DNA of 64,000 nucleotides. Origin: Aureobasidium sp. EXF-3400 (lineage: Eukaryota > Ascomycota > Dothideomycetes > Dothideales > Saccotheciaceae). Positions 10,204 to 22,434 of the stretch are shown here, one piece after another. The position numbers and the translations under genes were made by a program. The stretch lies in contig SWBL01000194.1 in the NCBI GenBank assembly GCA_024195585.1, positions 1-64,000 of the forward strand, given 5' to 3'. The notes below the pieces were generated by a model. The model searched no databases. It had not been told where the DNA came from and was given only the letters and a program-made list of their open reading frames with translations. Within the stretch, counting starts at the first letter, position 1, and the number at the start of each line of letters is the position of its first letter.

Positions 10204-13200
10204 ATGTCGCGATTGTTCAAGCGTGGCCGCACGCCGTCGGATGCCTCGTCTCATCAGCAGCGTCTGCCCTTTGCCAATGACGAGCTCCAGCAGGAAGATT
10301 CGGAGGCCCAGGACGCTGCTCCGCGCTCTACCGGCCACAGAGCAAGAGCTCGCTCAATTACTTCGGCCTCGGCTCTCTCGTCCTCGTACAAGACTCCCAG
10401 CAGGTCTTACATCCACCATGCTGCCCACGGCTTCCAAGGTGACCTTCAATCATTAAGAACGCCTGCTCGGAACCCAGCTAATGCGCCAATCACCAGAACC
10501 TCTTCAGTATTCTTCCTCGGGTGTGCGCGAACAAACGGCCGAACTCTCTTCTTCATTCCTAGGCGACTCGGACGCTAATAGACTCTCTCAATTCTCGAAC
10601 CGTCAATCCCAAGACTCGTCCGCCCATCGCAGAAGCTTCGATTCGACTTCATCCCCTAGGCAATCGCTTGAGCTGGCCCTGCATAGAAAAAGCGTCGACT
10701 CAGAAAGATCTTTGGCTGATGATGATGAAAGGCTGCAGAATGGACAGACTCGGCCAGAGGTTATCCATGAGCAATCCGAGCCTGTCTCACCTGAAGTCTC
10801 GTCATCCAACCTACCCGACATGCCATGGCAGCAGGGTGACAGCCAACTACGCCCACGACCTCGCCCTTATAGCGACGTGCCGAGCTTGATCATCAGCGAA
10901 GCTGGCGAAGACGACGCTGACGAAGAGACCCCCCTCTTTGGTAGGCGAGCATCGAGACGAGCATCGGCCTACAAGACTCTGGATGGCGCTCAAGATGGCG
11001 ACCAAGATGACCAAGACATTGAGAGCCAACGGCTACCGCGAGTCAAGTCATGGCAGAAGCTGCAGCACGCCTACCCTTCCATGCGGAAAGTGGCGGCTGA
11101 TGGATACCGCATTGCGACACACCCCAAAGAGTGGGACATGCAGCAGGTCTTTAAGACAGTCGTTATCAAGCCCGCGCTGGTCATGCCCTCAGTCTTTCTC
11201 GGTGTCCTTCTCAATCTTCTGGATGCCCTGTCTTATGGAATCATTCTTTTCCCTCTCGGTGAGGAAGTCTTCTCCAGCATGGGTGCTGATGGTGTCTCAA
11301 TGTTTTACGTCAGTTGCATCACTGCTCAATTGACTTATTCCAGCGGTAGCATCTTCAGTGGTGGCGTCGGCTCCGAGATGATCGAGGTCGTGCCTTTCTT
11401 CCACAAAATGACATACATGATCATGTCGCGCATGGGAACTGGCAATCCTGATGCTCTGAGAGCCACCGTCATCACTTCTTATGCAATGAGCTCTATTCTT
11501 ACCGGTTTTGTCTTCCTCGGTCTTGGTGCTGCCAAGTTGGGCACGCTCGTCAACTTCTTCCCTCACAGTATTCTTACTGGTTGTATTGGAGGTGTTGGTA
11601 TTTTCTTGTTTGTCACTGGTATTGAAGTTTCGGCAAGATTGGATGGCAACCTCGAGTTCACCTCTGCCGTTCTCCACAAGCTCTTCCAGGCAGACACGAT
11701 TGTGCTCTGGTTGCCTCCTCTTTTCCTGGCTATTCTTTTGTTGACCGTCAAGCATTATTACGACAGACCATGGCTTGTTCCTGCATACTACATTGCCATC
11801 ACTGCCATCTTCTATATCGTGGTTGCTGCAGTACCCAACCTTGGCATGGAGAAGCTGCGCAGTAAAGGCTGGGTCTTTGATGCTCCGCAAGCTGGTCTGC
11901 CATTCTATAACTTCTACAGCCACTACAAGTTCCATCTCGTGGACTGGAACGCTATCTGGATGACCGTGCCTACTCAATTCGCCCTCACTTTCTTCGGTAT
12001 CCTGCACGTTCCTATCAATGTGCCCAACCTAGCCATCGTTGTGCAAGAGGACAATGTCAGCGTCAACAGAGAATTGATCATGCACGGCATCTCGAACACT
12101 CTGTCTGGTTGCGTTGGTAGCATTCAAAACTACCTAGCCTTTGTCAACAGTGTACTCTTCATCGAAACTGGAGGTAACAGCCGTCTTGCTGGTTACATGT
12201 TGACTCTTGCTACGTTCGGCCTTCTCGTTGCTGGCCCCGTCGTCATTGGTTATGTGCCGGTCATGGTTGTCGGTACATTAATCTACATGCTTGGTATCGA
12301 CCTCGCGCAGGAAGCCATTTGGGCTACCTATGGCAGACTACACCGTCTGGAGTATGCTACCATTGTCATCATCTCGTTAGTCATGGGTGCCTATGACTTC
12401 GTTGTCGGTATCGCTGTTGGTATTGGTCTCGCTTGTCTGGTGTATGTTGTGCAGACATCACGTAAGACTGTCATTCGTGCCGAATTTTCTGGTGCAGTAG
12501 CCGAGTCGACTGTACGTCGTCATCCCCGTCAACGCGAATACCTCCACAAAGTCGGTTCTCAGATCCGCGTTGTCAAGCTGGGTGGTTACCTCTTCTTCGG
12601 CAGTATCGTCAAGGTTGAGAAAAAGGTCAGAGCTCTGATAGAAGCAGAGGCTTTCGCCGCAGAACCAATTCGCTATCTTATCTTGGACTTTTCTCATGTT
12701 GCCGGCATCGACTTTTCGGCAGCCGAGGCGTTCAACCGGATGAACCGTATTCTACATCGTCGCGACGTGACATTAGCTCTAGCCGGTGTAAGCCTCGATG
12801 GCGAGATTGGCAGGAGTCTCCAGATGGTTGGCCTTTTCGAAGACCCCGTAGAGGACTCCACCATCCCACCTCCAAAAGTGTTTGAAGACCTTAATGGTGC
12901 GCTTGAAGCTTGCGAGAATGAAATGCTTGTCATTCTATCAGACAAGCAACGTATGGAAGCATCGAACCAGCAAAAAGAAGCTTCTGCCGAGAACATTGAC
13001 ATCCCCTCAAATCTAGCCATTCAGACACCTGTCTCGATCGATATGAACGTGGGTTCGCCTCGACGCAACTTCCTACACCAAGCTGCCACGACGACGCTGG
13101 CATCTAGTCAAGGACCAAACGGCGACAGCAACCGCTGGAAGCACTTTAAACAGCCCCTACCCCTCATCTTGCAATCTTTCCAGGGCCTCACGACACGCAA

Positions 13201-13573
13201 CGAAGACTTCTGGTTCCGCGCTGTATCTTACTTTGAATCTCGCAGCTACCCAGCAGGCAAGATTCTCTATTCTCGCGGCGACCAGCCTGATGGCTTCTAC
13301 CTTCTGCAATCCGGCATCTTGCGCGCAGAGTACGACCTCGATCAAGGAAGCTATCACGAAAGCATCGTCTCCGGCACAACATGCGGCGAGCTACCTTTCT
13401 TCTCGGAAACCGCACGGACGAGTACTGTGATGGCAGAAATGGATTGCGTCGCCTGGCTACTTACACTCGAAGCTTGGGAGAGAATGCAAGAAAAAGAGCC
13501 AGAGGTGGCCAAAGAAATCTTGAAGGTTGGCATGAAGTTGAGTGCCGAGAGGATGAATGCCATTACCTCGTAA
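10204..13573 (+). CDS. SulP (SLC26)-STAS-cNMP transporter, Vsb1-like
   Basis: A large membrane protein of about 1103 residues. Exons are 10204-10438 and 10497-13573; the 58-nt intron (GTGACC..CCAG) has a GCTAATG branch site and is the only join keeping frame. Order: a long Ser/Arg-rich cytosolic N-terminus (1-290); a SulP permease core (about 300-740) with DALSYGIILFPLG and SILTGCIGGVG; a STAS domain (about 770-890) with YLILDFSHVAGIDFSAAEAF; and a C-terminal cyclic-nucleotide-binding-like domain (about 975-1095) with GDQPDGFYLLQSGILRAEY and CGELPFFSE. This architecture and length match S. cerevisiae YGR125W (Vsb1), a vacuolar membrane protein linked to basic amino-acid storage. A sulfate role is not implied. 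The cNMP domain may be structural rather than ligand-binding. Confidence 0.92.
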
Positions 13574-14239
13574 GTTTATTCTATCCTTTCCGAAGGATTT
13601 TGCTTCAAGAAAAGAGAGAGAATCTTTTTGCTAACTCATATTTCTTGCCAGATATGTTCTTATCACGGCCAGTTGATCTTCTTGCATACATGCGCCGACA
13701 ATCTTTGTACTTTCCTGTAATATGTTTTTTTTTTTTCCTTTGTATGTATAAGCATTGCACTGCACGGTGGACTATATGAATAGCGAAAGAGAAGAAGTAG
13801 TGACGGCGTACTTGCATCTCGATAACCAAGATGCAAACAGTGTTCTTGCCAAATCAGTTCGGAGTCGAGAATAGACAAAGTTGTAGCGGCCTTTTTGCGT
13901 TTCTATATCTTCGATCCCGGAAGGAATGCGCGAGCATAGCGTTGCTGTCTTGCTTCTTTCGTTTATTTGATTTGTGAAGAAATGTTTGTGGTATGGATGA
14001 TTGTTGCAGGACTGATAGCTGGTCCTCGTTATTCTTGTCCTTTGAACCTTACCCATCAACATACTGTACCTAGGTATAACGCATGCGGGGGTTGCGGCAA
14101 TTGCGGCGGGGGATCTGCCAAAGGCTATCGTGCTTTCATCCGAGCACTCCGTATGTAAACATCACCACACACGTTCGGGCCAGCCATTCTTCTTCAAATC
14201 CTTCGTTGGAATCTATCATATACAACCATCCTTGTAACA
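13574..14239. other. Intergenic, SulP gene to GFA gene
   Basis: No gene seen. A run of 12 T lies at about 13725-13736, probably in the transporter 3' UTR. Confidence 0.6.
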
Positions 14240-14796
14240 ATGTCACATCTAACAGGCGACCCAAAACGACATGACCTTTCTTCATTCAAAGATTCCCTAA
14301 GCGGCAGCTGCCTGTGCGGAAGCATCACGGTAACCATCAACGACAACGAGCTCTTCACAAAGCCACGCGGCCACCTGTGCCACTGCGCAAACTGTCGAAA
14401 AGTGTCAGGATCAGTGGTTTCCGCAAACTTGATCATGGAAGAAGAAAAAGTCGACATCAAAGACAGAGACGGCACACTCAAAGTCTATGAAGACAAGGCT
14501 ACCAACAGTGGTAACCCTGTATCCCGATATTTCTGTGCTGTGGATGGAAAGTGAGTTGTCTTTCGAGGACACTGCTGTTCAAGAGGGTTGGTAGCTGACA
14601 TCTGTTGCCTAGTCCTGTCATGTCGAAGGTTGATGCGTTGCCTGGCAAAGCTATCATCAAATTGGGTATGATGCCGGTGATTCCTACACCAGAGATGGAA
14701 AGCTTTGCCCTGCACAAACATACCTGGTTCAAGAAGCCTGAAGGTGTAAAGTCGTACAAGATCCTTCGCACGGGCGAGTTGATGGATGATGAGTAG
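14240..14796 (+). CDS. GFA-fold (glutathione-dependent formaldehyde-activating-like) protein
   Basis: A small Mss4-like zinc protein of 164 residues. Exons 14240-14550 and 14613-14796 join in phase 2 across a 62-nt intron (GTGAGT..CTAG). The family binds two zinc ions: a structural site from a CxC plus a later CxxC, and a site from CxCxxC. Here C24-x-C26 and C47-x-C49-x-x-C52 are present, but the later pair reads C99-A-V-D102: the last cysteine is Asp. In Paracoccus Gfa the corresponding residues are C99 and C102. Fungal members are mostly uncharacterised, so the formaldehyde role should not be assumed. The C-terminus ends with HTWFKKPEGVKSY, common in fungal paralogues. Confidence 0.88.
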
Positions 14797-17366
14797 TCTA
14801 TTGTCGCTTGAGAGTAACATTTTGGTAGTGAGAATTTTTGGATATCTTGGTCGATCTTCCAGTGCTTGCGTTGTCCATCGTCCCTGAGTGCTGAGGACTG
14901 TCACAATTCTGCGATTGACTCCCTTCTCCATTACAAGTACAAGGGTCATTATACGGTATCGAAATGCACAGTTGCAAAGCAAATAGAATCCTGGTCATGG
15001 AGATTGCTTTTGATGGGGGTTCTCTATGGAGGCCTCATCCCTTGCAAAAGTATTGTGCATCTTTACAGTTCCTCGTGAAGGGTTTCAACACGCAGAGAAG
15101 ATCTCAGAAATGCTATCGTAAACAGTAGTCCGAGTTTGAGCGTCAAGAGCAGGTTGGTGAAGGAGTTCCACGAGCTTAGTATCCGAGTCAGGGTTGGATG
15201 TTTAGCAGCTTGGTGGGTTGCATTTCGACGTATAGCACATCCAGACTGCATAGCTGCATCATTCTTGAGCGTTCCGGAAATAGTGCGATGATATTATAAA
15301 GTCGTCGCACAACGAATGATGAGGACAGCAGGAGCGTACTGAAGGAAGTACAGAGGTGCCGTTGTCGGCTGCATGCGATTCATCAAATATTCATCGGTCC
15401 AGTCAATCTTTCTCGTAAGAGGTTCACAAACAGTTGAGTGCAATGCGGTGTCATGTCTCAGGTATTACATTAGACATGGCAGACACGCATGCAGATCGAT
15501 AGTTCTTGTGTCGCGCAATGTGTTGATGGTCATTGGATAGATCATTCGCGGTCGATGGGCACTGAACTTGGAGGTTAGTAGAACACCCAGCCCTTGTCTG
15601 GCGCAGTAGGTTTTGATAGTCATTGGGGTTAGGTTAGACAAATTTAGCTCTCTCGACGGGCTTAATAGTGTGCAGCCAGGCTTTTGTTTCCCGTAATTGT
15701 GTCTCAAGCCACGAGTTTGCCAGGTTCGTAAAATTCTTCAAGATTTGAGGAGAATAAACATTTCTTCCCATCCCCGATCCCTGTCGTCAAGGTCGGTAGA
15801 ACGGGGGAAATAGGAACAAGCTCAGAGAGTCGGTGAGAAAGGGTGTATTGGTGTGTTGTGATGTTGACAAAAGTCTGGTAGACTAGAAGGGACGTTTCTT
15901 CACCTTCTTCTGAATGTGCAGTCACCGCCTGTTTCCTCCCATGAGGGTTCCCTGACCCCAACATGAGGGCCTGAATAAACTGACAAAACAGCCGAGTAGA
16001 GCCATAGATGCGCCGCTGGTCAAGTTGGTGGTAAATTAAGCATGTCAAGCCAGGAGGCTTGGCTTCTGGAGGTTGGGATGTTCACTTTCTCGACTCTGAG
16101 GCCGAACCCTGCGTGCGGGTAGCACCACCTTGCGGACACCAAGTGGGGCATCTCGAGCATTGGTGTGCGGGAGGGAAAACGAAGCTGATGATCTGCCATC
16201 AAGGGAAATGACGTGTTTCTGTTTAGGCCAAACAACACTCCGAAAGACGGAGTGGCAGTTTCTGGAGTCTGCTGGGGTCGATGGCCAGGATAGAAGAGCA
16301 ACGTGGTTGCGAGGAAAAGACATCGGCTACGCGCCCGTATCGTCTAGCATATCCAACGTCTCACAGGACTGCTATCGTTGCTGCAGGGAAAAGGTTGAGT
16401 GATGGAAAAAATAGTGATGTGTTTATCGTTTGGAATTCTGCGGCAAGGCGTTAAACGCCCTGTCAAACGAGAGTGGGAAGTACAGTGATGATCGGCCGAA
16501 CCACTCAAGAGCTGAATGGCGGTATGAGAATCTGACTCGATCATGTCATGGGACGGGGTAACACGAGACCAGCGCGAACAAGTCTGCACATGGAGCGATT
16601 GGGAACAGATTGCGCATCCCATGCTCGAGGGCTGGGTGTCGCATCATGTGCACTCGAGAAGCAGGGGAAAGGCTGGACGCTGTGTTGCGAGGGTCGGCAG
16701 CTGTAGACGGAGTGTGCAGAACAATCTATTTACAGCATGCTGGCAGAGGGCCATTTGATGGTGTTCTTGGTGGTGGATGCGGCCGAGCGGTTGAGAAGAT
16801 GAAACGGGCGCCGCACGAGTCAATCTATCCGGGAGAGACCAAATTCAAAGCAAATCACAGGCAGGTGTTGTCGCATTTGCAGGTGTTTGCTGGGCGCGTC
16901 TCGCTCAAGGCCTTGCAAATTTCGCCTGTCGCATTGGAATCTGGGAAGCTTTGACCCTATATGCAACCCCTTGGAAGGAGGTAATCTCGTTGCAATCACA
17001 TGCGGCCATCCTTTTTCTTCTGCTGCACCTGCTGTTCAGACCATCTTTTCTCTCTTCCCTCTACTCTTGTGCCACTTCTCAGCCTCTTACCTCCTCTCCT
17101 TCCAAACAGAGCTTCATTGCTTATCGCTGCAGAACGGCGGTAGCTCGAGCCGGAGACCCTTGATTTGTTCCCTGTCAGCTCTACATCTATTTAATACAAG
17201 GTGTGTATCAAAACCACATCACGCCGAGCTCGCCATCCAATCACTGCCGTGTGCGCGTGACCACTATTTCACCGACCATACACCATCAGACGAGCTTGAA
17301 CTGACGTTTTTCTGTTTCGCTCCTGCCAGCTTTACGAACTCATACCCTTTCCTTCCACCATCCATA
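14797..17366. other. Intergenic, 2.6 kb upstream of Meu6-like gene
   Basis: No gene could be modelled. From about 16990 the plus strand becomes strongly pyrimidine-rich, and a TATA-like TATTTAATA lies at 17188-17196, about 170 bp before the next start codon. This is typical of a strong fungal promoter. Confidence 0.55.
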
Positions 17367-19664
17367 ATGTCTGACGTCCACAACACCACTGCCGTTCCGG
17401 TAGACGCTCCTGTCGTTGACGAGCCCGTTGCCGTCAAGCCTGAGGAGACTATTGTCGAGCCTGTTGAGGAGACCGCAAAGCCCGTCGTTGAGGAGCCTCC
17501 TGCAGTTGCTGCAACTGAGCCCATTGCCACAGAGACTGCCACAACCGAGGCCCCTGCCGCCGTCGAGGAAGTCCCAGTCGCCGAGTCTGAACCTGCAGTC
17601 GAGGCTGCTGCTGTCGCTGCAGAGGAGAAGTCCGCCGAGGTTGCCGCCACTACTGAGGAGCCCAAGGCCATTGACTCTGGCGTCCTCGGCTACAAGGCCC
17701 CTGGTTTGATCAAGTAAGCAAGCAACACCCAAAAACACCAAATATCACACACTAACAGCAAGCAGGAGCTTGAAGTTCTCCAAGAGAACCTTCTGGCTGG
17801 GTGAGGAGCCCGTCTCAGTCGACAACCTCAGCACCTACCTTCGTGGCGAGAAGCCCGAGACCGGCAACGCTACCGCTGCCTGGTCAAGTCACACTGGCAA
17901 GGGTCTCCTTTACTTCGTCAAGCATGCCGATGATAGGAAGCACCCCCAGGGTGTCCTGAACCTTTCCGAGGCCACTGACCTCGAGAAGGCAAGCGGCCAC
18001 GAGTTCACCTTCAAGATCCACCACCACAAGCATGCCTTCAAGGCTACCAGCGATGCCGAGCGTGATGCCTGGTTCGTCGCCATTGAGAAGGCCATGACTG
18101 AGGCCAAGGCCAACAAGGATACTATCACTTCGAGCGAGTCTTACAAGGAGACCCTTGCCGGCCTTGCCAAGTCTCACGCTCCTCACACCGGTGCTGGCCG
18201 CAAGAGCATGGACGCCTCTAGACCTCGTGCTACATCCACCTCCAGCTCATCTTCATCCGATGCTGAAGCCGCCGCAAAGAAGGCCAAGAAGAGCCGCTCT
18301 GCTTCCCGCAATGGCAAGCGCCACAGTCTCTTCGGTGGTATCATGGGCAAGAAGGCCGAGCACGATGCTGAGAAGGAAGAGAAGAAGGAGGAGAAGGCCG
18401 AAGAGAAGGCCGTTGAAGCTGACAAGCCTGCCACCGAGGCTGTCGAGGAGCCTGCCGCTGCTGAGACCGTTGCCCCTCTCGAAGCCGAGGCCATTGGTAA
18501 GTCGACACCTACCTATGCTGTTTGTTAGTCATACTGATCATTGTAGCTGCCCGTGTTATCGAGGCCCCTGTTGAGGAGACCAAGGTCGCTGAAGAGAAGC
18601 CTGTCGAGTCTGCCGTTGAGCCTGACACTGAGGTTCCCGCCAATGTTGAGGAAGTCCCTGCTGCCGAGTCTGCTGCCCTTGTCGAGGCTGCCGCTGTCGC
18701 TGCTGAAGAGAAGCCTACTGAGGCTGCCGCCACCGAGGAGAAGCCTGTTGTAAACAGCGTCTCTTCCAAGCCCGTCGAGGAGAAGAAGAAGACCGAGGAG
18801 AGACCCAAGACCAACAAGCGTAGCAGTTTGTTCGGTGCTTTCTTCGACAAGGTCCGCAGCCCCACTAGCGAGAAGAAGGAGAGCGAGGTCGCTCCCGTCG
18901 TCCCTCCCAAGGAGACTGTTGTCTCGGCAGAGCCCCCTGTTCTTCCTGAGCCCGCCACCGAGAACTCCAACCTGGACCCTTCTGTAGTTGAGACTACTGC
19001 CGCTCCTGTCGTCGCCGAGTCCGCCATCGAGACTCCCAAGGAGGCTGAGCTTGAGGCCGCTAAGATTGAATCTCCCCTTGTCACTCCCAACACCGAGCGC
19101 AAGCAGAGCTTCTTCGACAGCTTGGTGAAGAAGGCCAGATCCAAGAGCCCTGCTCCTGGCACTTCCACCGACGCTCCTGCTGTTCCTCCTAAGGATGATG
19201 AGGTCGTCGCTGCTCCTATCGTCGATGCTCCTGCTGCTACCACTGAGGTCGCTGCTGAGAAGCCCGTCGCTGAGCCCATTGTTCCCGCTACTGAGACCAA
19301 GATTGAGACTCCCAAGTCCGGTACTCCCAAAGAGAGCCGCCGCAAGTCCTACTTCGGCGGCTTCGGTGGTGCCAAGAAGGAGAAGACTGACGCTGAGAGC
19401 CCTCAAGAGGACAAGTCGATGCTCGGCAAGGTCACTGGTCTTTTCCGCACCAAGTCCCAGGTTGCTCGTCCCGTCAAGAAGGAGAACGTCGCACCTACCG
19501 AGCCTGTCCCTGCCATGCCCACCGAGGCTGCCACCGAGCCCATCGTCGTCGACACCCCTGCTGTCGCCGAGTCCAAGGTTGAAGAGCCTGCCGCCGAGAC
19601 TGTCGCTCCCGTCAGCGAGACCCAGCACACTCCCTCCAACCCCACCGTTTCCGCCGCTGCGTAG
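17367..19664 (+). CDS. Meu6-like PH-domain protein with low-complexity arms
   Basis: About 731 residues in three exons: 17367-17713, 17766-18496 and 18547-19664. Introns are 52 nt (GTAAGC, CTAAC branch) and 50 nt (GTAAGT). The N-terminus is an acidic Ala/Glu/Val/Pro tract. A pleckstrin-homology domain follows (about 120-235), starting with KFSKRTFWLG and ending with the Trp helix AERDAWFVAIEKAM. It is followed by Lys/Ser-rich segments with repeated KRSSLFGAFF, KQSFFDSL and RKSYFGGF modules separated by EEKP-type linkers. The layout matches fungal proteins named for S. pombe meu6 (meiotic expression up-regulated). Codon choice is strongly biased to GAG, GTC and GCC, suggesting high expression. 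The PH fold suggests a lipid or cortical role (inference). Confidence 0.85.
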
Positions 19665-21129
19665 CCTGCCTCGAAGGACTATCTGGTGGGTCAGTGATTA
19701 CGCTGAAGACCCGTCTTCGCCGTTGCGAGTGCGTCGATCGCTGCAACTGGTTTGATGTGTTATTTCTTTTTGACATACAGATACCCCCTCTTACTCTGCT
19801 TGTTTTGTTTCAGACATGAGATATCGCGGATCGTTGGATTTTCCTGGCCACGAAGCGATCTCATTGCTTAATACCCAACTCATGCCCTTCACTCTTACTC
19901 GTTTTTGAGGACGACATTGTTGATCTTCAATAGAAAAAGCTGCGTTTGTTGTTGTCGGACATGTTCATTGCATTGGTTTTTGTTTTGTCTTTCTGCTTTG
20001 TCAATTTTCTTTTGGGATTCCTGCAAGTTTGTTTATCGATTGGTACTTGTCTTTAATCGCGAATACCCGTGATACCCTGTCCACTTTACTTGATAACGAA
20101 AGGGAGGAGAAGGGGGAGTACGCTCTGCAACTAATAATCGATTCTTAGAAAGTTTGTCCTCTATTCTTGAAATGCTTGCTGTGCCTCGTTTCCATGGTTA
20201 GGTCGCGGGACTGTCTCAAATTCGACTGGCTGAGGGTTCCCAAGGCCTCGAAAGTGGCGTGGTAAATGTATCGACAGAGTACCAAGACGGTGGTAAATGT
20301 GATTTAAGTAAACTGCAGGGTCATATGGCGATACTGCGGACGGCTGCGAGAGTGTATAGCGAAGACAAGTCGAGTTTTGGTCGAAGAACAGAGTCGATGT
20401 ACTGCGTGCAGAGCAGCACAAACGGAGGAGTCGAGCGAGCGGAGTTTCGTTCCTCGGACAAGGGCTACAAGGCTGACGAGAGACTTCGGGCCGGGCGGCT
20501 CAGATGTGAAGTCATTGGTCGACCACGATTCATGACGACTTGTATCCGCAGGTCGGTTGCCAATTTTGGGGACAGGACCATGACCGTAATTCCCGCCGTA
20601 GTTTCTCTCTGCTGTGTCTTCTTCCTGTTGTGTTGCTGCAGGCCGTCTGCAGAAGGCCATCTTCGATCCGTCGCCGACCGACAAGCGTCACTCCGCTCAC
20701 TCCGCTCTTGATAACTACGTGTAATAGCTTCACTTCCGTCAGGCGCCGCCCCTTTAAAGAAAAAGATTAAATCCCTACCGAACCAATTAATCCCGGCCCA
20801 AGACATCAAGTACTAGGCCTTGCCTTCCTTCGGATATCCGCGACTTTACCTTTTCTCTTGTGATCCCTCTCATTCTTGTCTGCCGTCATTTTCTCCCACA
20901 TTCAACGCATTTGAATGCCGACTGTGAAGGCCTACTATTTCCTCTGACCCCTCCAGCAGTCCTGCCCGGCGTAATATCACAAGCACAACGGCGCGACAAC
21001 ATTTTTCGACCACCACATTTATAATAACAACGGTTATTGACACTCGTTCAACCTTGACTCCGTTGAGAAGAGGCGATAAAGCATACCAGAAAGTCTGTTC
21101 GGACAAATTATGAGATCGTGAGCAACACA
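19665..21129. other. Intergenic, Meu6-like to UBTD gene
   Basis: No gene seen on either strand. Several overlapping frames at 20300-20800 lack motifs. Confidence 0.55.
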
Positions 21130-21996
21130 ATGGTATGCGTTTCTGTGCCATCGACTCGACGAAGGATACTGACTGTCGCAAAGGGCTGTGGTTTGTCTCG
21201 CGAATCCCGGGCTCCGGCGGCCGAAGACCAGGAGGGCGCTGCCCGTCATGCGACCTTGGATCCTTCGTCTACAACCGCTCGCACCGCGCCTTCGGGAAAC
21301 ACCCCAACCGAACTACTCGACCGACCGAACCAGCCTTTGCGCGCCGCACCTACCGTCAAACACTCGCCTCCTCAACTCGCACTAACACCATGGACGCCAT
21401 CAGAACTCGCAAGACAGCGCGAAGCCTTCTTCGAGACTAGAGTCAGTGGGCGACCCGAGATGTGGGCTGCGATGAAGCAGGTGTCAGAACTTCTTCGATC
21501 AGGCGATTTGAGTGCTGCGCAAACCATCCTCGATGCTAGTGGTGCTACCTGCCCGACTGGCAAGTTCTGTGTTGAAAGAAGAAGAGGCGGGCAGAAGAAG
21601 GGAGGAGTCTATGACGACAAGGGCCTGCTGTATGAGATCCCTGGTTGGGTAGTCTCTGACCCAGAGGACCTCGTCGCAGAGCCTGAGATTGAAGGCAAGG
21701 ACATCAACGAAGAGTCGGAAGACGAGATTGATGCCGAGAAGGGCGTAGTATGTGAGGAGAAGATTGGTGAGTTGGTGTCAGTCAGAGCACGACTCAGCGA
21801 TCGTGGTACCGACGTGGTTGTCGAGATGGGCACAAACCAAAAGGTGTCGGTCTTGGTCAAGAAGGTGCAAGAAAAGGCCGGTATTGAGCAAAAGGTCAAG
21901 CTGGCGTACATGGGCAAGATTCTCGACGAGCACAAGCCCTTGGGCCAAACGAGCTGGAAGGAGGGACATATCCTCAATGCCTTGGTCTTTGGCTGA
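21130..21996 (+). CDS. UBTD/DC-UbP-like ubiquitin-domain protein, MGCG N-terminus
   Basis: About 271 residues. The first coding exon is just ATG (21130-21132). A 51-nt intron (GTATGC..AAAG, 21133-21183) follows, then exon 2 21184-21996. The spliced N-terminus reads MGCGLSRES, an N-myristoylation site with a palmitoylatable Cys, as in this family. An N-terminal UBD domain (about 73-150: WTPSELARQREAFFETRVSG, RPEMW, CPTGKFC) precedes a C-terminal ubiquitin-like fold (about 198-271) ending WKEGHILNALVFG. Human UBTD proteins link E2/E3 ubiquitin enzymes; membrane anchoring here is inferred. The intron is a multiple of three without a stop, so an unspliced message would still be translated from the same ATG but would lose the glycine at position 2. 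Confidence 0.9.
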   Translation: MVCVSVPSTRRRILTVAKGCGLSRESRAPAAEDQEGAARHATLDPSSTTARTAPSGNTPTELLDRPNQPLRAAPTVKHSPPQLALTPWTPSELARQREAFFETRVSGRPEMWAAMKQVSELLRSGDLSAAQTILDASGATCPTGKFCVERRRGGQKKGGVYDDKGLLYEIPGWVVSDPEDLVAEPEIEGKDINEESEDEIDAEKGVVCEEKIGELVSVRARLSDRGTDVVVEMGTNQKVSVLVKKVQEKAGIEQKVKLAYMGKILDEHKPLGQTSWKEGHILNALVFG

Positions 21997-22434
21997 TCAA
22001 GACTTCGGATCTTGGGGTTTCATATGTGGTTTCGGTGTGCAAAGGACGGGTTATGGGAAGGGTTTGGTGCATTTCAGCGGGCGTATGACTGGTGGATGGT
22101 GGACATAGACATGGACTTGTTTGGGGTCTCTTGTTGTTTTTATTGCGGTTTCTTTTGATATATCTCCTTTGTACATTTGCATTCTTCTGGCTGCTGGTTG
22201 GAATGTCTTTTCTACGTTGACAGCCAGATCTCTCAACATGCTTACTTCTCTTTGAACCCCTCATTATCAGAAGCGCACTTAAGTGTCTGTGACGGGCAAT
22301 AACAGAGCACGTGCGATAGCGATGAAACAAGCGTAGAAGGTCTCAGTCCAGTGGCAGAATGCAAATCTTCCCCACCACACGTCATGTTACGCTTCTTTCC
22401 TTCTATTCTTGACAAGACGAAACGATAGAATGGT
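21997..22434. other. Intergenic with upstream ATGs before LYR gene
   Basis: 3' region of the UBTD gene and leader of the LYR gene. A 14-codon upstream ORF runs 22384-22428 (MLRFFPSILDKTKR, stop TAG). A further out-of-frame ATG follows at 22430, overlapping the chosen start. Confidence 0.6.

Noticed and set aside
18509..19628. Long minus-strand open frames (about 278 and 367 codons) antisense to the Meu6-like gene
   Set aside because: They mirror the biased GAG/GTC/GCC codons of the sense gene, give Leu/Gly/Ser low complexity and have no splice or start support.
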